The position numbers and the translations under genes are program-made. From assembly GCA_034409055.1 (NCBI GenBank), contig DAOUMU010000148.1, forward strand, positions 1-12,494: DNA of 12,494 nt. The letters run 5' to 3'. Positions within the stretch are counted from its first letter, which is position 1; every line of letters begins with the position of its first letter. This document shows positions 1 through 11,762 of the stretch, piece by piece. The notes below the pieces were generated by a model that did not search any database, had not been told where the DNA came from, and saw only the letters and a program-made list of their open reading frames with translations. The stretch comes from DAOUMU01 sp034409055. GTDB lineage: Bacteria; Chloroflexota; Anaerolineae; 4572-78; J111.

Positions 1-7
1 GCGGGGT

Positions 8-174
8 AAAAAGTAACTTCCACTTGATGTCGCTAGCCAACTCGTAAACCCACAGGGCAGGTGACGTAAAACGTGAAGCGTAATGACTTATCTACAGTTC
101 ATTTTTACGTTTTACGCTTTATGTTTTACGTGGTTGGGCGCTTTATGAGGTTGCCTTACCGGAAGTTACTTTTT
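8..174. repeat. Nested inverted-repeat element (MITE-like or terminator-like)
   Basis: A perfect 14-bp inverted repeat, AAAAAGTAACTTCC at 8-21 and GGAAGTTACTTTTT at 161-174, bounds a non-coding stretch. Inside it a second 20-bp inverted repeat pairs 64-83 (ACGTAAAACGTGAAGCGTAA) with 112-131 at 18 of 20 positions around a 28-base loop. The right outer arm overlaps the last codons and TAA stop of the minus-strand gene ending at 166, so the gene's final Met-Lys-Lys may come from the element. I see no target-site duplication and no ORF inside. It could be a small non-autonomous mobile element, an interspersed palindromic repeat, or a stem-loop that ends transcription of the leftward operon. Confidence 0.6.
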
Positions 175-819
175 CATTGTCAATTCTGGTTCTATGTACT
201 TTGGTAAAACCACATCACCAAAATGGCTTTCAAACTCTTTGGATCTAACCTCGGTTGTCTGCTTATATCGCAGCAGGCGATCTTCCCATTGGGCTTCGAC
301 GCCAAAGGCGATCTGGGCAAACCCTATCGATTTTATGGCTTTAGCCAGCGCATCCTTTTCGTCCGGGCTATAAAGCTTCATTGGATCCCCGATAGCAATG
401 GTGTTTGGCGGAACAAAGAACTGGCTCGGTACGACCGTCTTGGCATGGACAAAAGCTCCCACGGCCACAACGGCCCCGGACTGAATGATGGCCCCCTGCA
501 AAACAGTCGCCCCGGTGGCTATGTAAGAGCAGGACTCCACGCTGCAACCCAACAGGGTGGTCTGAGGCGAAATAAAGACATTGTCGCCGATTAACACGGG
601 ATATTCTGCATCGCCAGCGGCGGTCGCTCTGAGCACGGCATTTTCACAGATGATTGTACATTCGCCAATTTCAATTCTTGAGCCCTCTGAGTCTAAGACC
701 GCACCATACATTACCCGGGATCGAGGTCCAACGTGGACCCGGCCCACTACAACGGCGGTTGGAGCCAGGAATGTGGACGAATCTACCACGGGCTCAAAAT
801 CACGATGTTTGATCAACAT
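166..819 (-). CDS. Gamma-carbonic-anhydrase-like hexapeptide-repeat protein, zinc ligands missing
   Basis: This 217-residue protein has the [LIV]-G-x4 hexapeptide rhythm of a left-handed parallel beta-helix over about residues 15-150 (for example VVVGRVHVG, VLIGDNVFI, GAVVAVGAFV), followed by the IAIGDPMK motif and a helical tail, as in the gamma-class carbonic anhydrase/YrdA/PaaY group. Known active members have three zinc-binding histidines, usually in a GHxxxxHGC-type segment. Here that segment reads ISPQTTLLGC and the preceding strand lacks its His, so zinc chemistry is unlikely. A binding or structural role, or an acyltransferase relative, is possible. The ATG is preceded by AGGAG (spacing about 9). 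It starts 3 bases after the DUF3795 gene's stop, so the two are probably co-transcribed. The C-terminus runs into an inverted repeat. Confidence 0.8.
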   Translation of the reverse strand: MLIKHRDFEPVVDSSTFLAPTAVVVGRVHVGPRSRVMYGAVLDSEGSRIEIGECTIICENAVLRATAAGDAEYPVLIGDNVFISPQTTLLGCSVESCSYIATGATVLQGAIIQSGAVVAVGAFVHAKTVVPSQFFVPPNTIAIGDPMKLYSPDEKDALAKAIKSIGFAQIAFGVEAQWEDRLLRYKQTTEVRSKEFESHFGDVVLPKYIEPELTMKK

Positions 820-822
820 AAC

Positions 823-1173
823 TTAACTTCTCCTGATGGTCATTATTTGATTTCTAGCCATTTCCGCCGCGTATTGCTCCAAGCCTTTTTCTTGAATTAA
901 TCTGATACAAGCCTGTCTGTCGGAACGGAAAACGAGTCCGAACAGTTTGGCGATAAAATTGTTGAACTCTTGGCAATCGGCCACCCCGTTCGTCAGGTGA
1001 CACTCGGCACAGGTTGAATAATTATTTTCAATACAGCATGCTCTGACTTTACACCAAGAAGCTTTGTCATTTTCCCTACAGCCTGGGCATTTACCATTGA
1101 GATATTTTTTACAAGCACCACAATAAAGTCCACAATAAGCAATCAGTTTAGGATCGGCAACAATTTCCTTCAT
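823..1173 (-). CDS. Cysteine-rich DUF3795-family protein
   Basis: This is a 116-residue cytoplasmic protein with no signal peptide. Its N-terminal two thirds holds twelve cysteines: C14, C18, C21, C29, C32, C41, C46, C47, C55, C58 and C67 plus C88 further on. The YCGLYCGACKKY and KCPGC motifs and the spacing match DUF3795, a small family of unknown function thought to bind metal (zinc or an iron-sulfur cluster). The C-terminal part is a short amphipathic helical region. The ATG has a strong GGAGG site 7 bases upstream. It is the first gene of a pair with the beta-helix gene downstream. No convincing promoter fits between its start and the hairpin at 1212-1235, so it may be expressed by read-through from the small-ORF promoter at 1365-1393. 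Metal binding is inferred; no function is assigned. Confidence 0.8.
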   Translation of the reverse strand: MKEIVADPKLIAYCGLYCGACKKYLNGKCPGCRENDKASWCKVRACCIENNYSTCAECHLTNGVADCQEFNNFIAKLFGLVFRSDRQACIRLIQEKGLEQYAAEMARNQIMTIRRS

Positions 1174-1211
1174 TTTACACCTCCAAATTGTCTTTGAAAA
1201 AGAAAAGGAGA

Positions 1212-1235
1212 AACACCGACTGACCTGTCGGTGTT
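1212..1235 (-). terminator. Hairpin with T-rich tail after the 25-codon ORF
   Basis: A perfect 9-bp stem (AACACCGAC / GTCGGTGTT) encloses a 6-base loop. Read on the minus strand it is followed by an interrupted T/C-rich tract (TTTCTCCTTTTCTTTTTC), as in an intrinsic terminator of moderate strength. It begins 10 bases after the stop of the small ORF and lies 38 bases before the DUF3795 start codon. It could end the small transcript or act as an attenuator for the two genes below. On the plus strand it is followed by C-rich sequence, so it is not a plus-strand terminator. Confidence 0.6.
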
Positions 1236-1245
1236 CCCCCCTTGT

Positions 1246-1323
1246 CTACTTATTCTGACCAGGCACCCGCAGTACAGGCCACAGTAGGCGGCCAATTCTT
1301 TTAATCTTACCCACTGTTCTCAT
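1246..1323 (-). CDS. Candidate 25-residue basic small peptide
   Basis: This short ORF reads ATG...TAG and encodes 25 residues beginning MRTVGKIKRIGRLLW and ending in PGQNK. It has eight Lys/Arg, no acidic residues, and a hydrophobic LLWPVL patch, so it is cationic and weakly amphipathic and too short for a normal membrane helix. I do not recognise a family. Support comes from its layout. It has an AGGAG site 4 bases before the ATG (a little close). A near-consensus promoter lies about 40 bases upstream, a LexA-like palindrome sits between promoter and start, and a hairpin with a T-rich tail follows 10 bases after the stop. The unit fills the gap between the URO-D gene and the DUF3795 gene. 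It could be a stress-induced peptide, a leader peptide for the downstream operon, or a chance ORF. Confidence 0.42.
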   Translation of the reverse strand: MRTVGKIKRIGRLLWPVLRVPGQNK

Positions 1324-1341
1324 TTCTCTCCTGTAGGTGCC

Positions 1342-1355
1342 AGAACGTTTGTTCT
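1342..1355 (-). promoter_or_regulatory. LexA-type (SOS) box candidate
   Basis: The 14-bp palindrome AGAACAAACGTTCT (minus strand) has the form GAAC-N4-GTTC and fits the core of the Gram-positive LexA consensus CGAACRNRYGTTYC (the flanking C on the left is A here). It lies 9 bases downstream of the -10 hexamer, over the likely transcription start, and 18 bases before the small-ORF start codon, where a bound repressor would block transcription. LexA control is inferred from the motif and its position only. Confidence 0.45.
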
Positions 1356-1364
1356 ATTCTTCGC

Positions 1365-1393
1365 ATTTTATCATAGAATGTATGCTTTGTCAA
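1365..1393 (-). promoter_or_regulatory. Sigma-70-type promoter for the 25-codon ORF
   Basis: On the minus strand a perfect -35 TTGACA (1388-1393) is followed by a 17-base spacer and a -10 TAAAAT (1365-1370), five of six to consensus. It starts 17 bases past the stop codon of the URO-D gene. The expected transcription start, near 1358, falls just at the LexA-like palindrome. The downstream transcript would include the 25-codon ORF and, by read-through, the DUF3795 and beta-helix genes. Confidence 0.65.
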
Positions 1394-1409
1394 TAAACGA
1401 AGGATATTT

Positions 1410-2588
1410 TCAGCTTAACCTTTGCCACTCATCTATCAAGGCCAGAACGTTCTCACGGGCGCGGGGAGTGTCCTCGCGTACGTTGTCTACCGGGGAAAGA
1501 ATAAAGCCACCGCCAGGCGCCATGACCTCTATCGCCTGGCGTACCTCTGCCCGTACATCTTCGGCAGAACCTTGCTCTACGGTCAGGTGTCCGTTCACCC
1601 CACCCCACAAACATACCTTGCCCCCCAGCTTTTGCTTGGCAAGGGTTATGTCCCACGCCGCCGGATCTACCCCAATCAGCACGTCGACACCGGCCTCGGC
1701 GAACATCTCCAGGAGCGGCATACAATTCGAGCTGATAATATAGCCAAACCTGGCTCCCTTTTGATGAGCCAGGGCGGCGTCGGCTTTGAGAATGGGGAAA
1801 AGAAATTCGCGATAGGTTGCCGGTGTCCAGAAATCGCAGTTCTCATACCAGGCCCGCTTGATGTACAGGTCAATCCCGGCCTCCAGCACCACCGCCATAC
1901 GTTTTCGATTCCATGCAGCGATGATGTCCAGCAGCTCGTGCATAAACTCCGGCTGGTCGTAGATGGCAAAGACCATATTTTGTAGGCCGTAGATCCACCC
2001 GATCAAATCTGCTCCCACGCCCCAACCTCCGGCTACCAGCAGGTCGTGGCGACGGGCCAGTTCCAGGACCGCCTGCTCAGTCCGAAAGGCGGTTATCTCC
2101 GCCTCGGTCGGGAGGACAAGCAAGTAACGTAGAGCTGCCAGATCTTCCGGCTGCGTCACCAGGAATTTCTTGGAGCGGGGTACCAGGTAGTCGTCAAGGA
2201 AGGGGACGTGTTCGCCCCAGGGCCAATCCCGGGTCTGGCGCACCTCTGTACGCAGCAGGCCGCCCGGCGTGTGATATTCCTTGATCATGATGGGGACACT
2301 CTCCCCAGGTTGGTCCTCCAGCCATTCTCTAACGATCACACGCGGATCGTAGCTCACCGGCAAGCCGTGCAGGTTGTAGTAGTCGTTGACCATCACGGGG
2401 GGGCGGGGTGGTATTTGAACGAAAGCGTCCAGTCCCATCCCCACCTGCTGCTCGACGAAATCGACGTAGCTTTGGCTGCGGTCTCTGAGCGCGTTAAAAA
2501 GCATAAAGGAACAGGGCGCGTAATCCGGTTCCTGGCAATTCAGGGCGGCCAGCATACGCTGGCGTGATGACATTCTTTTATCCGTCAT
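1410..2588 (-). CDS. URO-D superfamily protein (MtaA/CmuA-like, not HemE)
   Basis: This 392-residue protein has the uroporphyrinogen-decarboxylase superfamily fold. It starts with an SSRQRMLAALNCQEPDYAP segment, has a central LVAGGWGVGADLIGWIYGLQNM region and the (beta/alpha)8 barrel signature LWGGVNGHLTVEQGSAE, and ends with GGGFILSPVDNV typical of corrinoid/coenzyme-M methyltransferase-like members. It lacks the N-terminal arginine-rich substrate motif of true HemE, so haem synthesis is unlikely. Methylcobamide:CoM methyltransferases use a His-x-Cys zinc site plus a distal Cys. Here only a Cys in SSNCMP is seen at the comparable place, so methyl transfer is uncertain. The ATG has AGGAG 6 bases upstream and lies 27 bases after the ROK gene stop, so the two form an operon. 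The substrate is unknown, but a ROK partner suggests a sugar- or catabolite-controlled enzyme. Confidence 0.85.
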   Translation of the reverse strand: MTDKRMSSRQRMLAALNCQEPDYAPCSFMLFNALRDRSQSYVDFVEQQVGMGLDAFVQIPPRPPVMVNDYYNLHGLPVSYDPRVIVREWLEDQPGESVPIMIKEYHTPGGLLRTEVRQTRDWPWGEHVPFLDDYLVPRSKKFLVTQPEDLAALRYLLVLPTEAEITAFRTEQAVLELARRHDLLVAGGWGVGADLIGWIYGLQNMVFAIYDQPEFMHELLDIIAAWNRKRMAVVLEAGIDLYIKRAWYENCDFWTPATYREFLFPILKADAALAHQKGARFGYIISSNCMPLLEMFAEAGVDVLIGVDPAAWDITLAKQKLGGKVCLWGGVNGHLTVEQGSAEDVRAEVRQAIEVMAPGGGFILSPVDNVREDTPRARENVLALIDEWQRLS

Positions 2589-2615
2589 GCAAAACTCCTC
2601 TCACCTTCTCATTTT

Positions 2616-3806
2616 TTATGGAAGCCGCTTGACCATAAAGTACTCCATGGTTGCGTTCAAGACCAGCATAATGGCCCCCATAGCGGCCGCTCGGCGGCCC
2701 AAGGGCGAGGCCACCAGGCGGGGGATAAAGGGGAACATTCCCTCTAGACGTTGCAATATCGGTTCTATCAACAGATCAGCCGAACCGGCCACTCCCCCCC
2801 CGAGGATGATGACCTCCGGGTCGAGTAGAATGCTCACGCTGGCAATGGCCAGGCTTAGATAGTCGGCCGTCTCGTTAACCACCTGTTGCGCCCAGGTCTC
2901 ACCGTTACGCGCAGCCGCGAAGACATCGTGAGCACTGAATCCTTCGGCCGGTATAGGCATGTTCTCCTTTTCCATAAGCTGGCGAGCACGCTCGGCGACG
3001 CCGAGGCCCGAGGCCAGGCTCTCCAGGGCCCCAAACTGATCATAACGTTGTTTCAGGAATTCAACGCCCGGCGGTAGGTAGCCGATTTCGCCGGCCGCCT
3101 GGTTGTGGCCACGATACAAGGCCCCGCCAATGATGATGCCCGCCCCAATCCCTGTACCAATGGCAATGGATACCAAATTTTGGGCGCCGCGCCCGGCGCC
3201 GAATCCCCACTCGCCCAAAGCGGTCAAGTTAACGTCGTTCTCGACAAAGACGGGCATATCGAAGCGGTCGGTCAGAATCTCCTGGAGGGGCAGATCACGC
3301 CAGCTCAGACTGGGGGCCCAGGTAACTATGCCTTCTGGGGTCAAGATAAAACCAGGTACACCAATCCCAATCCCCCGGACTCGCTGCTCAGGTGGCTGGG
3401 GGGCATCCAATAGCGCCTCGATAAACTTACACAACTCCTCCAGATGGTCCTCTGGGCCACTGCCCTCCTCGTGCGGGATATAAAGTTCGTGTTGGATGCT
3501 GCCCGACAGATCGGCCACCGTGCCGAACATCTTGGTGCCCCCCAGGTTCACCCCGACAACGGCGTAGGCTTTGCTGTTAAACTCGAGCAGGGAGGGGGGA
3601 CGTCCTCCGGTCGATTCGCTGAAGCCGTAAGGGCGTACCAGGTCTTCCTCCATCAAGTCATCCACGATACGCATCACCGTGGGCAAGCTCATGTTCAATT
3701 GTCGCGCAATCTGGGAACGGGCGATAGGGCTTTTTTCTCGAATGAGTTCCAGAATGGCCGAGCGGTTGATACTTCGCATCAAGCTGGCCGTGGCACTTTG
3801 CTTCAT
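2616..3806 (-). CDS. ROK-family transcriptional regulator
   Basis: This 396-residue protein combines an N-terminal winged helix-turn-helix (about residues 12-65; ARSQIARQLNMSLPTVMRIV) with a ROK sugar-kinase fold (about 80-390). Visible ROK features are the phosphate loop LGGTK (88-92), GIGVPG (147-152), the ENDVN segment with the catalytic-type Asp (D191), IAIGTGIGAG, and GHNQAAGEIG. The CxCGxxGCxE zinc motif found in many ROK proteins is missing: the stretch reads RYDQFGALESLASG with no cysteines. It is therefore more likely a sugar-sensing repressor or activator than an active kinase. I chose the ATG at 3806 because a GGAG lies 9 bases upstream and the residues before it (up to 3881) cross a palindromic repeat and look non-coding. 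It heads an operon with the URO-D gene and probably acts at the 31-bp palindrome upstream. Confidence 0.9.
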   Translation of the reverse strand: MKQSATASLMRSINRSAILELIREKSPIARSQIARQLNMSLPTVMRIVDDLMEEDLVRPYGFSESTGGRPPSLLEFNSKAYAVVGVNLGGTKMFGTVADLSGSIQHELYIPHEEGSGPEDHLEELCKFIEALLDAPQPPEQRVRGIGIGVPGFILTPEGIVTWAPSLSWRDLPLQEILTDRFDMPVFVENDVNLTALGEWGFGAGRGAQNLVSIAIGTGIGAGIIIGGALYRGHNQAAGEIGYLPPGVEFLKQRYDQFGALESLASGLGVAERARQLMEKENMPIPAEGFSAHDVFAAARNGETWAQQVVNETADYLSLAIASVSILLDPEVIILGGGVAGSADLLIEPILQRLEGMFPFIPRLVASPLGRRAAAMGAIMLVLNATMEYFMVKRLP

Positions 3807-3871
3807 CGATAAGCGCTCCAAAGGGGGGTAGTAGAACCGTAATTGGCGCACGCTTCGCGCTATGCACCAGC

Positions 3872-3895
3872 GGCAGGGCATAGGGATGCCCTGCC
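3872..3895. repeat. Perfect 10-bp stem-loop in the ROK mRNA leader
   Basis: GGCAGGGCAT and ATGCCCTGCC form a 10-bp perfect stem around the tetraloop AGGG. It lies between the candidate promoter/operator and the ROK start, so it would be in the 5' untranslated leader of that transcript. It resembles GC-rich interspersed palindromic repeats. It has no T-tract on either strand, so it is not a normal terminator. Confidence 0.55.
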
Positions 3896-3925
3896 TACGT
3901 TTTACTCTGGGAAGAAACCAATCTG

Positions 3926-3956
3926 AACTTACTTACTAACAGTTTGTAAATAAGTT
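3926..3956. promoter_or_regulatory. 31-bp palindromic operator candidate for the ROK regulator
   Basis: An imperfect palindrome is centred on base 3941. The left arm AACTTACTTACTAAC (3926-3940) and the reverse complement of the right arm GTTTGTAAATAAGTT (3942-3956) agree at 13 of 15 positions. Long AT-rich palindromes of this size are usual for ROK/NagC/XylR-type regulators. It overlaps the candidate -10 of the leftward promoter, so autoregulation of the ROK/URO-D operon by repression is the simple reading. Confidence 0.6.
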
Positions 3957-3981
3957 TATTATAAAAAGAAAAATGTGTCAA
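3953..3981 (-). promoter_or_regulatory. Leftward promoter candidate for the ROK/URO-D operon
   Basis: On the minus strand a perfect TTGACA (3976-3981) stands 17 bases from TAAACT (3953-3958, four of six to the -10 consensus). A perfect TATAAT (3958-3963) also exists but is only 12 bases from that -35, so which -10 is used is unclear. The -10 region overlaps the 31-bp palindrome. The leader to the ROK ATG would be about 140 bases. Confidence 0.5.
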
Positions 3982-4004
3982 ATTCGTTTATGGGTATCCT
4001 CGTC

Positions 4005-4045
4005 GCAGGGTCGCAGAAGAACACCCTGCAACCTTGCGACCCTGC
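4005..4045. repeat. GCAGGGTCGCA-type inverted and direct repeats
   Basis: GCAGGGTCGCA (4005-4015) and its exact complement TGCGACCCTGC (4035-4045) form an 11-bp stem around a 19-base loop. The loop holds another ACCCTGCAAC unit, which recurs at 4040-4049. The structure looks like an interspersed palindromic repeat between the two divergent promoters. It has no T-tract. Confidence 0.55.
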
Positions 4046-4060
4046 AACGTTTGAGGCTGA

Positions 4061-4089
4061 TTGTAAGTGAGCGGTAGATGTGTTAAAAT
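4061..4089 (+). promoter_or_regulatory. Rightward promoter candidate for the kinase-STAND-WD40 gene
   Basis: TTGTAA (4061-4066, four of six) is followed by a 17-base spacer and TAAAAT (4084-4089, five of six). The distance to the ATG at 4144 gives a leader of about 47 bases with a weak purine-rich site (AGAGAAGAG) 7 bases before the ATG. No second promoter is obvious before the NACHT gene, so this one may drive both. Confidence 0.5.
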
Positions 4090-4143
4090 AGGCAAAACCT
4101 GAAACCCCCTTGCACAATAAATACCTCAGAGAAGAGCGTAAAT

Positions 4144-9870
<5,727 letters not shown>

Positions 9871-10025
9871 AGCCACTAGGCGCTTATCGCACCAACATGT
9901 AGAAAAGATTGTCGAATGACCTCAACTCGAAGCACGCGTTCACCTTTGGTATTTTGACCTCCAGACCAGCCCACACCCGCTCAATGAGGCCCTTAAACAG
10001 GATTCGCAGCCAAACGAGGTGTCCA

Positions 10026-11762
10026 ATGGCGTTTACCCCAGAGATATGGCAACAGCAGACGACCGAAAAACTGCATCAGCTTAGCAGTTCGTTCAAGGAG
10101 TGGGTCAAAACAGATATCCCGTATTTCCTGTACAGCTACCTGTGCGTCCTGAGCCTGTGGCCGTTGGTGGAGGCGATTCGAGTGGGGGGATTGTCTCCTA
10201 TCGAACTCGGTCTGGCCCTGGGTGGTGTGACCGGGGGCGTAGGAGGTAATTTGGTGGCCAATCTAATTCAGAATTGGACAGGTCAACCTGACCTGGATGA
10301 GACTAAGATAGCCCGGCAGTTGGCCAAACAGCTTGCCACCAATCCCGACCTGCGCCAGGCCCTGGATATCATCCTGGAAAAGATGGCAGCCATCTCGCAG
10401 GCCCAGGCCGGGCTGGACATCGCCGACCGGCAGTGGTTTGCCCAAACCCTGCGGTCAGAACTGGCCCAACTGGGTAACCTGAACCGTTTTGAGACTATCA
10501 TCACGCAGGGCGACCGGGGACAGGTGCTTGTCGGCACTCAGGTTGAAGGCGATGTACTGGGCGCGGGAGCCAGCATTACCTACATCCTCAACCAATACCT
10601 GACCAAAGAGGAACAGCGTTCAGACCCGGCTGAGTTGCGCCAACAGGTGACCGGCTATCTGATCTGGTTGGCTGATCGCTGCGGGACCATTGAACTGCGA
10701 GGCATCAAGCGGGAAGGCCAGCAGGTCGTGCAACTGGACCTGGAGACGGTCTACGTACCTCTGGCAGCGGAAATCTACGAGCCACCGACCGGAATGCGTC
10801 CCCGCTCCGCTATGGATGAAATGAGGATGTCCCGGTCGATTAGCCTGGATGAGGTGTTAAGCCTGGGGAAACGGATCATCCTGACCGGGGGACCGGGCAG
10901 TGGCAAGACCACCGTTCTGTTACATATTGCCTGGACCCTGGCCCGGGCCATAATCACCGATGACCCGGCCCTGGCCCGGTCCAAGCTGGGGCTCACAGCG
11001 GGATTACCGCTGCCCATCTTTGTGCCTCTGAGTGCCTACGCGACCTATGTGCGCCGGTTGCCGCCGGCCACTGCGGCCCACAAGCGCACCCTGGCCGCCT
11101 TTATCTCCCATTACCTGATCGAGAAGCAGAGCAGCTTTGATCTGCCCCACGACTTTTTCCAACGCTTACTGCGAGACGGCCAGGCCGTGGTTTTGCTGCT
11201 GGACGGCCTGGATGAAGTGCCCGATGAGGCCGAGCGGGTCAGGGTCCGGCAAGCCATCGAGGAACTGATGACCGGGCGGGATAACATGCAGGCCGTGGTG
11301 ACCTGCCGGACGGCGGCCTATAAGGGACGCACGGCCCTGGGCAAGGGCTTTCGGGAAGTGCGGGTGACCCCCCTGGATGATGCCCATATCGAGGCCCTGG
11401 TTCGGCAGGCTTACAGCCACATCTACCGTTTTGATCCGGCGACCTGCCGGCGCAAAGCGGACGAACTGTGGCAGGGCATCCGGGAGATGGAAGCGGCCCG
11501 CCGGCGTCGCCTGGGCGAAAAAGTAGAGCGATTGGTTTCCAGCCCCCTGTTGGTGCGGATGCTGCTGGTAGTGCATTTCAGCGAGCGTCGCCTGCCGGAA
11601 CAGCGAGCGGAACTGTATATGAAGGCCACCGACGCCATGCTTTTGCCGGAATATGCCCCGGATGAGGAGATTGCCGACCGGCTTGGCCGCCTGGTAGGCG
11701 GCAGCCGGGAAGTGCATCGTGACCTGGTGCAGCACCTGGCCTTTGTGATGCATACGGGGTGA
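10026..11762 (+). CDS. Membrane-anchored NACHT-type STAND NTPase, frame-broken N-terminal part
   Basis: This is 578 residues from the ATG at 10026, chosen over an upstream TTG at 9909 because GAGG lies 6 bases before it and the upstream stretch looks non-coding. Residues about 30-75 hold one or two hydrophobic segments (IPYFLYSYLCVLSLWPLV and a Gly-rich one). A linker with GDRGQVLVGTQVEGDVLGAG resembles short domains found before NACHT modules. The NACHT core has Walker A TGGPGSGKT (K294), Walker B LLLDGLDEV (D393, D396, E397), and sensor-like AVVTCRTAAY, followed by the arginine-rich helical region. The frame ends at a TGA (11760) inside the typical QHLAFVMH segment, far short of a full protein. 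The continuation lies in another frame. The 155 bases between it and the WD40 gene hold no clear promoter, so co-expression is likely. Confidence 0.85.
   Translation: MAFTPEIWQQQTTEKLHQLSSSFKEWVKTDIPYFLYSYLCVLSLWPLVEAIRVGGLSPIELGLALGGVTGGVGGNLVANLIQNWTGQPDLDETKIARQLAKQLATNPDLRQALDIILEKMAAISQAQAGLDIADRQWFAQTLRSELAQLGNLNRFETIITQGDRGQVLVGTQVEGDVLGAGASITYILNQYLTKEEQRSDPAELRQQVTGYLIWLADRCGTIELRGIKREGQQVVQLDLETVYVPLAAEIYEPPTGMRPRSAMDEMRMSRSISLDEVLSLGKRIILTGGPGSGKTTVLLHIAWTLARAIITDDPALARSKLGLTAGLPLPIFVPLSAYATYVRRLPPATAAHKRTLAAFISHYLIEKQSSFDLPHDFFQRLLRDGQAVVLLLDGLDEVPDEAERVRVRQAIEELMTGRDNMQAVVTCRTAAYKGRTALGKGFREVRVTPLDDAHIEALVRQAYSHIYRFDPATCRRKADELWQGIREMEAARRRRLGEKVERLVSSPLLVRMLLVVHFSERRLPEQRAELYMKATDAMLLPEYAPDEEIADRLGRLVGGSREVHRDLVQHLAFVMHTG

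Noticed and set aside
223..594. Plus-strand ORF opposite the beta-helix gene
   Set aside because: No start signal and no family; the minus-strand frame has hexapeptide-repeat homology and a ribosome binding site.
1307..1366. Second short minus-strand ORF (MRRIEQTFWHLQ...), 19 codons
   Set aside because: Its ATG overlaps the -10 hexamer and would lie upstream of the transcription start, and it has no ribosome binding site.
1444..1453. AGAACGTTCT palindrome inside the URO-D coding end
   Set aside because: It has the half-sites of a LexA box but lacks the four-base spacer, and it lies within coding sequence (ARENVL).
3807..3881. Extended ROK N-terminus starting at 3881
   Set aside because: The added residues cross a palindromic repeat and do not resemble the family; the ATG at 3806 has a GGAG at the right distance.
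3958..3963. Perfect TATAAT on the minus strand
   Set aside because: Only 12 bases from the perfect TTGACA, too close for a standard sigma-70 pair, and no better -35 is found; kept only as an alternative -10.
9909..10025. TTG start giving 39 extra residues to the NACHT protein
   Set aside because: No ribosome binding site and no domain-like sequence; the ATG at 10026 has GAGG at 6 bases.
9871..10025. Possible promoter or terminator between the WD40 and NACHT genes
   Set aside because: No hairpin with a T-tract and no acceptable -35/-10 pair at proper spacing.
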